NCBI GenBank assembly: GCA_030744635.1
Contig: JASLQE010000268.1
Span: 1 to 10,002 of the forward strand
Direction of reading: 5' to 3'
DNA: 10,002 nucleotides
Source of the DNA: Dehalococcoidia bacterium
Lineage (GTDB): Bacteria > Chloroflexota > Dehalococcoidia > JACVQG01 > JAHKAY01
Shown: one piece after another, positions 6,659-10,002 of the stretch
Layout: each line of letters opens with the position of its first letter
How positions within the stretch are numbered: the stretch's first letter is position 1
Translations under genes and position numbers: made by a program
The notes under the pieces: generated by a model
Seen by the model: only the letters and a program-made list of their open reading frames with translations
What the model was told of the DNA's origin: nothing
Database searches by the model: none

Positions 6659-8023
6659 TTAGGGCAGTTCGAACCTTCCGGTGGATACTACTTCGCCACC
6701 CTCTACCTTCCAGATTTCAATGGTGGAGATGACATCCCCGTTCTCGTCGAAGTCCTGAGCACCGGCAGCGCCCACGTAGTTGATATCCCTGCCCTCGCGG
6801 ATTAGCTGCAGTGCCCGGGTGAGGCTATCCAGTCCCGGCCCCACTACCTCGCCGGGCGTATTGGCTATCTCACGAAGCGCGTTGCGTATCTTGGTGCTGT
6901 CCGTGGTGGTGCCCGCCTTCTCCGAGGCCAGAGCTATCAGGATTACGGCATCGTATGTCTCGGCGATAAACGGAAGATTGGGCACCTCTACTGCAAAGGC
7001 AGCGGCGTAGTCACGGTCAAAAGCCTTCTTGGCATCTGTCAGCTCGGATCCCGGTGCCGTTCCGTGAAAACCTTCAAAACTGTCCCATCCCAATGCCTCA
7101 AACATACCGGGGGCCTTGGTGCCATCCACGAACAGGAAGGTGCTGATGTATCCCCCCTCCAGGGCCTCCCGCAGGTAAATCTCGGCCTGTCCCGGATAAC
7201 CTATAGCCACCAGGACATCTGGGTTATCCGCGGCGGCTTTGCTAAGCTCGGAGGTGAAGGTAGGCTGCGAGTCCTCATGGGGCACCAACTCGTGAACCTT
7301 ACCCCCCTCGGCCTCGAAGGTGGCCTTGAACTGCTCCGCCAACCCCTGGCCGTAGGCGTTGTTGATGTACAGGGCCGAAGCCGTTTTGTACCCTTGCTCT
7401 AGGGCCAGGCGGGCCAGTACTACGCCCTGGGCAGCATCGGATACCGTGGTACGGAAGAGGAAATCATTGTCCTCGAGTATAGTAATGGCGGGCGAAGTGG
7501 AGGCGGCGGATATCTGAAGTATCCCACTGGGGCCGGTCACCGATTGAGCGATGGGGATAGTCACGCCGCTGGCCAAGGCGCCCACTATCGCAACCACATT
7601 ATCCACATCTACCAGGGCGCGGGCGGCATCCACCCCCACCTGGGGGGTTGTCTGCGTGTCCCTGGAGACGATGATAACGGGGCTGCCCAGAATGCCGCCG
7701 GCCAGATTTATCTGGTCCGCAGCCAGGACGGCTCCGTTGCGGTGTGCAGGGCCGAAGTAGGACAGAGAGCCGGTGAAGCTGTTGAGCTGCCCTATTTTGA
7801 GGGGCGGTAACGCTTTGCGCTCCACCTCTTTCACGACCTCAACCTCTTTCACGACCTCTTTGGTGACCACTACCTCTTTAGGTACCTCTTTCACGACCTC
7901 TTTGGTGACCACTACCTCTTTAGGTACCTCTTTGACTATCTCCCTGGTGCATGCCCCCGTGATGAGCAGGCTGGATACGAGCAGCAGCACCAGCAGATGT
8001 CCTGGACGCGTTAGCTTCTTCAT
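6659..8023 (-). CDS. livK: Branched-chain amino acid/amide ABC transporter substrate-binding lipoprotein (LivK-like)
   Basis: This is the extracytoplasmic binding protein that should deliver ligand to LivHM. From ATG 8023 it has 454 aa. A lipoprotein signal runs MKKLTRPGHLLVLLLVSSLLITGAC, with the lipid-attachment Cys at residue 25; the lipobox (ITGAC) is acceptable rather than ideal. A charged repeat linker follows (residues about 27-69: VKEVPKEVVVTKEV twice, then VKEVEVVKEVERK). The rest is a two-lobed Peripla_BP_6-type domain starting PLKIGQLNSFTGSLSYFGP, with GGILGSPVIIV, AIVGALASGVTIPIAQ, and FIAETYDAV near the C-terminus. AGGGAGGT (complement of 8033-8040) serves either ATG 8023 (9 nt) or GTG 8026 (6 nt), one residue apart. 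The gene is convergent with livGFHM rather than leading that operon, and has its own promoter and structured leader. The ligand (branched-chain amino acid, amide or other) cannot be read from sequence. Confidence 0.93.
   Translation of the reverse strand: MKKLTRPGHLLVLLLVSSLLITGACTREIVKEVPKEVVVTKEVVKEVPKEVVVTKEVVKEVEVVKEVERKALPPLKIGQLNSFTGSLSYFGPAHRNGAVLAADQINLAGGILGSPVIIVSRDTQTTPQVGVDAARALVDVDNVVAIVGALASGVTIPIAQSVTGPSGILQISAASTSPAITILEDNDFLFRTTVSDAAQGVVLARLALEQGYKTASALYINNAYGQGLAEQFKATFEAEGGKVHELVPHEDSQPTFTSELSKAAADNPDVLVAIGYPGQAEIYLREALEGGYISTFLFVDGTKAPGMFEALGWDSFEGFHGTAPGSELTDAKKAFDRDYAAAFAVEVPNLPFIAETYDAVILIALASEKAGTTTDSTKIRNALREIANTPGEVVGPGLDSLTRALQLIREGRDINYVGAAGAQDFDENGDVISTIEIWKVEGGEVVSTGRFELP
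7824..7933 (-). repeat. 42-bp direct repeat encoding the livK linker
   Basis: Two identical 42-bp copies (7842-7883 and 7884-7925) are flanked by partial copies: the first 17 bp of the unit at 7824-7840 and the first 8 bp at 7926-7933. On the minus strand each unit encodes 14 residues of the VKEVPKEVVVTKEV type. The length is a multiple of three, so copy-number change would keep the reading frame. The unit also contains shorter ACCTCTTT sub-repeats. The charged V/K/E pattern suggests an extended or coiled spacer between the lipid anchor and the binding domain. Confidence 0.9.
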
Positions 8024-8060
8024 CACTTTCAGACCTCCCTTGTGTAAGGTGCGAAAACCA

Positions 8061-8082
8061 GAGACCCCTTTTATGGGGTCTC
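8061..8082 (-). promoter_or_regulatory. Perfect hairpin in the livK 5' leader (possible attenuator)
   Basis: GAGACCCC (8061-8068) and GGGGTCTC (8075-8082) form a perfect 8-bp, GC-rich stem with a 6-nt loop. In the livK transcript it lies between the predicted start site (about 8129) and the ribosome-binding site (8033-8040). It is followed on that strand by CTGGTTTTCG, a short T run two to three bases after the stem. It could be a weak terminator/attenuator or a leader-stabilising structure. No alternative anti-terminator pairing was obvious. Confidence 0.45.
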
Positions 8083-8117
8083 ACCTCTCCCCGCGGCACC
8101 GGTAGCACCGTGGTGGT

Positions 8118-8158
8118 ATACCTAATACCTATGCGAATATACCCCAATACCGAATACC
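8118..8158. repeat. Five ATACC words across the livK core promoter
   Basis: ATACC (GGTAT on the livK strand) occurs at 8118, 8125, 8139, 8147 and 8154, at spacings of 7, 14, 8 and 7 bp. Together they span from just inside the -35 to the predicted livK start point. The first lies in the 8-bp palindrome GGTATACC (8115-8122). They may be binding sites for a regulator or remnants of a short tandem repeat. Confidence 0.35.
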
Positions 8159-8164
8159 TGTCAA
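8136..8164 (-). promoter_or_regulatory. Predicted sigma70-type promoter of livK
   Basis: Read on the minus strand, TTGACA (8164-8159; 6 of 6) is followed after exactly 17 nt by TATATT (8141-8136; 5 of 6). Transcription should begin near 8129 and give a leader of about 105 nt to the ATG at 8023. The -35 lies inside a perfect inverted repeat (8157-8178), so a protein bound there would compete with RNA polymerase. Confidence 0.7.
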
Positions 8165-8178
8165 GGTTCCTTGACAGG
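8157..8178. promoter_or_regulatory. Perfect 10+2+10 inverted repeat, candidate operator over the livK -35
   Basis: CCTGTCAAGG and CCTTGACAGG are perfect reverse complements separated by TT. The left arm contains the livK -35 hexamer. The right arm ends 9 bp before the -35 of the tRNA-His promoter on the other strand. The symmetry is typical of a dimeric repressor site. No regulator gene lies in the window, and part of the symmetry arises because TTGACA occurs in both orientations. Confidence 0.5.
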
Positions 8179-8187
8179 CCAGATTTC

Positions 8188-8216
8188 TTGACCGGAAGGT
8201 ATGGGCCAGGTAGAAT
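8188..8216 (+). promoter_or_regulatory. Predicted promoter of tRNA-His
   Basis: TTGACC (8188-8193; 5 of 6), a 17-nt spacer and TAGAAT (8211-8216; 5 of 6) place the start point at about 8223, only a few bases before the mature tRNA 5' end at 8226. That is a common arrangement for a monocistronic tRNA gene. Confidence 0.65.
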
Positions 8217-8225
8217 CTAAGTTGC

Positions 8226-8303
8226 GGTGAGTGTAGCCGAGTGGTTTAAGGCGCCAGGTTGTGGCCCTGGAGATCGAGGGTTCGAATCCCTCCACTCACC
8301 CCA
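8226..8303 (+). tRNA. tRNA-His (anticodon GTG)
   Basis: The cloverleaf is complete. The acceptor stem GTGAGTG (8227-8233) pairs with CACTCAC (8293-8299). The D stem is GCC/GGC, the anticodon stem CCAGG/CCTGG encloses the loop TTGTGGC with anticodon GTG, the variable loop is 5 nt (AGATC), and the T arm is GAGGG-TTCGAAT-CCCTC. The His identity elements are present: discriminator C73 (8300) and an encoded G at -1 (8226), which can pair with it. The CCA end is encoded (8301-8303). The D arm (AGCCGAGTGGTTTAAGGC) resembles those of Ser/Leu tRNAs, but the short variable loop and the anticodon rule these out. Confidence 0.96.
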
Positions 8304-8353
8304 ACAGTCCGGGTAGCCAGGCAGTGCGCGCTGAGCCGCACCCTCCACCCTCC

Positions 8354-8383
8354 TTGACACCACAACGAAGGGTTGGCTATGAT
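8354..8383 (+). promoter_or_regulatory. Predicted promoter of the crotonase-like/PHP operon
   Basis: TTGACA (8354-8359; 6 of 6), an 18-nt spacer and TATGAT (8378-8383; 5 of 6) predict a start point near 8390, about 25 nt before the ATG at 8415. It lies in the 111-nt gap after tRNA-His, which holds no convincing terminator for the tRNA. Confidence 0.65.
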
Positions 8384-8414
8384 GTACTGATTTGTCATTG
8401 TGGAGCTTCTGTCT

Positions 8415-9131
8415 ATGTCCTTCAGGTCCCTGGTGCTGGCAGAGGAAGAGCGGATAGCCGTTATAACCCTGGACCGCCCCCAGGAGGGGAATGCCCTCTC
8501 CGGTGAGCTGGCCCAGGAGCTCACGGAGGCCTGTGCCCTTGTCAGTCAGGAGGATGGGGTGTGGGCGGTGGTGCTGACAGCTACCGGCCGGTCCTTCTGC
8601 ACCGGCGGTGATGCCCCCTTCGCCATAGAGGCCGTGGTCGCCATAGAGCAACCTGTAATAGCCGCCATCCAGGGCGATGCCCTGGGGCTGGGACTGGCCC
8701 TGGCCTGCGCCTGTGACTTGCGCCTGGCCGCCCCCGGTGCCTGTATGGGGGTGCCCCGGCCCCTTGGCCACCCCGGCGGCCTCACTCAGCGGCTGCCCCG
8801 GCTCGTGGGGCGGGGCCGGGCACTGGAGATGCTGCTCATGGGGGATACAGTGGACTCCGCCCAGGCCTGTGAGTATGGCCTGGTAAACCAGGTGGCTACC
8901 GGGGGAGATGTGACCTCCCTTGCCCGGGAGTGGGCCCGGCGGCTGGTTGCCAAGGCACCCATCGCCGCCCGCCTGGCCAAGGAGGCGGTGGCTAAAGGCA
9001 TGGATCTGACCCTGGACCAGGGCCTGCGTCTGGAGGCTGACCTCTACTTCCTGCTGCATACCACCGGGGATCGTGCCGAGGGCATATCCGCATTCCTTAG
9101 CAAGAGACCACCCCAGTTTAAGGGAGATTGA
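8415..9131 (+). CDS. Crotonase-fold protein (enoyl-CoA hydratase/isomerase family) lacking both hydratase glutamates
   Basis: The 238-aa protein is clearly of the enoyl-CoA hydratase superfamily. It has VITLDRPQEGNALSGEL (16-32), GRSFCTGGD (58-66), QPVIAAIQGDALGLGLALACACDLRLA (split by a turn, 79-105), GGLTQRLPRLVGRGRALEMLLMGD (121-144), GLVNQV, and a canonical C-terminus GDRAEGISAFLSKRPPQFKGD. The two glutamates that activate water in true hydratases (rat Glu144 in GGGCEL and Glu164 in FGQPE) are replaced by Ala95 and Arg115. The loop after the first oxyanion segment is about 15 residues shorter than usual. A standard hydratase reaction is therefore unlikely; another crotonase-fold reaction or a non-catalytic role is possible. 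I chose ATG 8415, with GGAG at 8402-8405 (9 nt). GTG 8400 is the alternative. It overlaps the next gene by one base, in an operon with two PHP proteins. Confidence 0.85.
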   Translation: MSFRSLVLAEEERIAVITLDRPQEGNALSGELAQELTEACALVSQEDGVWAVVLTATGRSFCTGGDAPFAIEAVVAIEQPVIAAIQGDALGLGLALACACDLRLAAPGACMGVPRPLGHPGGLTQRLPRLVGRGRALEMLLMGDTVDSAQACEYGLVNQVATGGDVTSLAREWARRLVAKAPIAARLAKEAVAKGMDLTLDQGLRLEADLYFLLHTTGDRAEGISAFLSKRPPQFKGD

Positions 9132-9652
9132 TGAAACTCAAATTAGACCTGCACACTCATCCCTTTGAGGCCACCGGCTTCCGCCAGATAACCCCCGATA
9201 TTGCCGAACGCCTGGTGGCCCGTATCCGGGAGCGGGGTCTGGATGGCATAGCCGTCACCGAGCACGCCGACAAGACTTACGGCTTCAAGGTCAAGGAGAT
9301 AGTGGAGGCCAGGTACCCCGATATCGTCATCATCCCCGGCCAGGAGGCCAATGTGTGGCCGGTACAGGTGGTGGAGCTGTGCTTGCCGGGGGATGTTACA
9401 TTCAAATTCCTGGCACACCCCGGATACCCCGGAGAGCTTACCTCTGCGGACGGGCTCCACGGCATAGAGATTGATAACCCTTTGCATAGCTGGCACATCA
9501 ATAAGGAGAAGGTCCAGGCGCTGGCCGAGAAGTACAACCTGATGTTGCTATCCAACAGCGATGCCCACACCGTGGAAGACATAGGCGCCCGCTACAACGA
9601 GGTCTCCATAGAGGAGCTATACGACCGGGCCCGTCAACAGGGTCAACAGTGA
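9131..9652 (+). CDS. PHP-domain metal-dependent phosphoesterase-like protein (first of tandem pair)
   Basis: PHP (polymerase and histidinol phosphatase) domains bind a metal cluster and usually hydrolyse phosphoesters. The 173-aa protein has the ordered ligand motifs: DLHTH (6-10), TEH (43-45), PGQE (69-72), HPG (96-98) and SNSDAH (141-146). This is a nearly bare PHP domain with no extra domain, shorter than most PHP phosphoesterases. No signal peptide is seen, so it is probably cytoplasmic. ATG 9131 shares one base with the upstream stop (TGATG); GGGAG at 9122-9126 is its ribosome-binding site. The in-frame TTG at 9128 adds one residue and is less likely. Its stop overlaps the next, paralogous gene by 4 nt. 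Substrate unknown; histidinol phosphatase and nucleotide or RNA 3'-phosphoesterase activities all occur in the superfamily. Confidence 0.88.
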   Translation: MKLKLDLHTHPFEATGFRQITPDIAERLVARIRERGLDGIAVTEHADKTYGFKVKEIVEARYPDIVIIPGQEANVWPVQVVELCLPGDVTFKFLAHPGYPGELTSADGLHGIEIDNPLHSWHINKEKVQALAEKYNLMLLSNSDAHTVEDIGARYNEVSIEELYDRARQQGQQ

Positions 9653-10002
9653 AGCTAAAAATAGACCTCCACACCCACACCTTTGAGGCCACCGGTAAGT
9701 GGTTGGACGAGGATGTGGTCCGCGAGATTGTGGGCAAGGCCAAGGAGAAGGGCCTGGATGGCATAGGTATCACCGAGCACGAGTTCAAGAGCTACGGCAT
9801 TCAGTTCAAAGAGATAGCCGACCGCTGCTGCGACGGCGATATACTGGTCATCCCCGGCCAGGAGATTAGCGTCTGGCCGGTGGAGATGGTGGAACTGTTC
9901 CTGCCCGGGGACCGGGTGTTCCGCTTTATCTGCCACCCCGGATTCCCCCCCACAGATTTCTCCCGTATGGCAGATAAAGTGCAGGGCATTGAAATCAACA
10001 AC
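9649..10002 (+). CDS. PHP-domain protein, second of tandem pair (partial, runs off the window)
   Basis: The GTG at 9649-9651 overlaps the preceding TGA as GTGA. The frame is open for all 118 remaining codons. It begins VKLKIDLHTHTFEATGKW and keeps the PHP ligands DLHTH (6-10), TEH (42-44), PGQE (69-72) and HPG (96-98); the final SDAH motif would lie beyond the window. By eye about half of the residues match the preceding gene, including IPGQE, VWPV, VEL and LPGD, so this is a tandem duplicate. A weak AGGG at 9639-9642 is the only ribosome-binding hint, so translation is probably coupled to the upstream gene. An ATG-only gene search would miss this start. Divergence after duplication suggests different substrates or a heteromeric pair. 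Confidence 0.88.
   Translation, partial: MKLKIDLHTHTFEATGKWLDEDVVREIVGKAKEKGLDGIGITEHEFKSYGIQFKEIADRCCDGDILVIPGQEISVWPVEMVELFLPGDRVFRFICHPGFPPTDFSRMADKVQGIEINN

Noticed and set aside
7824..7933. Direct repeats as a CRISPR array
   Set aside because: The copies are contiguous without spacers and lie in frame inside the lipoprotein gene.
8171..8176. Plus-strand TTGACA as a second -35 toward tRNA-His
   Set aside because: No -10-like hexamer lies 16-18 nt downstream. The TTGACC at 8188 pairs correctly with TAGAAT. This TTGACA is better explained as the right arm of the palindrome.
8322..8342. GTGCG/CGCAC hairpin after tRNA-His as a terminator
   Set aside because: The stem is only about 5 bp with an 8-nt loop, and no T run follows.
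8217..9059. 280-codon open frame on the minus strand opposite tRNA-His and the crotonase-like gene
   Set aside because: It has no recognisable domain, is rich in Gly, Gln and Pro as expected from an antisense frame of a GC-rich gene, and covers a certain tRNA and a clear family protein on the other strand.

Overview
The window looks like bacterial chromosome of moderately high G+C. The best guess is Chloroflexota, possibly Dehalococcoidia-like. The main clue is the substrate-binding lipoprotein: its mature N-terminus is a VKEV/PKEV repeat linker, familiar from Chloroflexota ABC-transporter lipoproteins. The SpeD/SpeE types also fit, but no rRNA or marker gene settles the taxonomy. There is no mobile element, CRISPR array or phage gene, and I see no clearly novel multi-gene system. 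The unusual signals are local.

Layout. (1) 52-1351 (+): a polyamine pair, a pyruvoyl-type SAM decarboxylase (speD, TTG start) overlapping an aminopropyltransferase (speE) of the Thermus SpeE / plant ACL5 type. (2) 1381-2793 (-): an amidase-signature hydrolase with an intact Lys-Ser-Ser triad and its own sigma70-like promoter. (3) 3095-6621 (+): a compact livG-livF-livH-livM operon encoding two ATPases and two permeases of a branched-chain-amino-acid/amide-type ABC importer, with overlaps or near-contact between genes. (4) 6659-8023 (-): the matching substrate-binding lipoprotein, convergent with the operon and separated from it by a shared hairpin. (5) 8041-8226: a dense regulatory stretch between this gene and tRNA-His. 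It holds divergent promoters, a perfect 10+2+10 inverted repeat over the livK -35, five ATACC words, and an 8-bp hairpin in the livK leader. (6) 8226-8303 (+): tRNA-His(GTG) with encoded G-1 and CCA. (7) 8415-10002 (+): a promoter followed by a crotonase-fold protein lacking both hydratase glutamates, then two tandem PHP-domain genes. The second starts with GTG and runs off the window.

How they may work together. LivK should capture an amino acid, amide or similar polar ligand outside the cell, LivHM form the channel and LivGF power it. The divergent amidase could hydrolyse an imported amide, but that link rests on position only. SpeD supplies decarboxylated SAM to SpeE. The crotonase-like/PHP genes overlap by 1 and 4 nt and are probably co-translated, with unknown chemistry.

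Stretches without genes: 2794-3094 holds the amidase promoter, a weak candidate liv promoter and a tiny leader ORF. 8027-8225 is the regulatory region above. 8304-8414 holds the promoter of the last operon.
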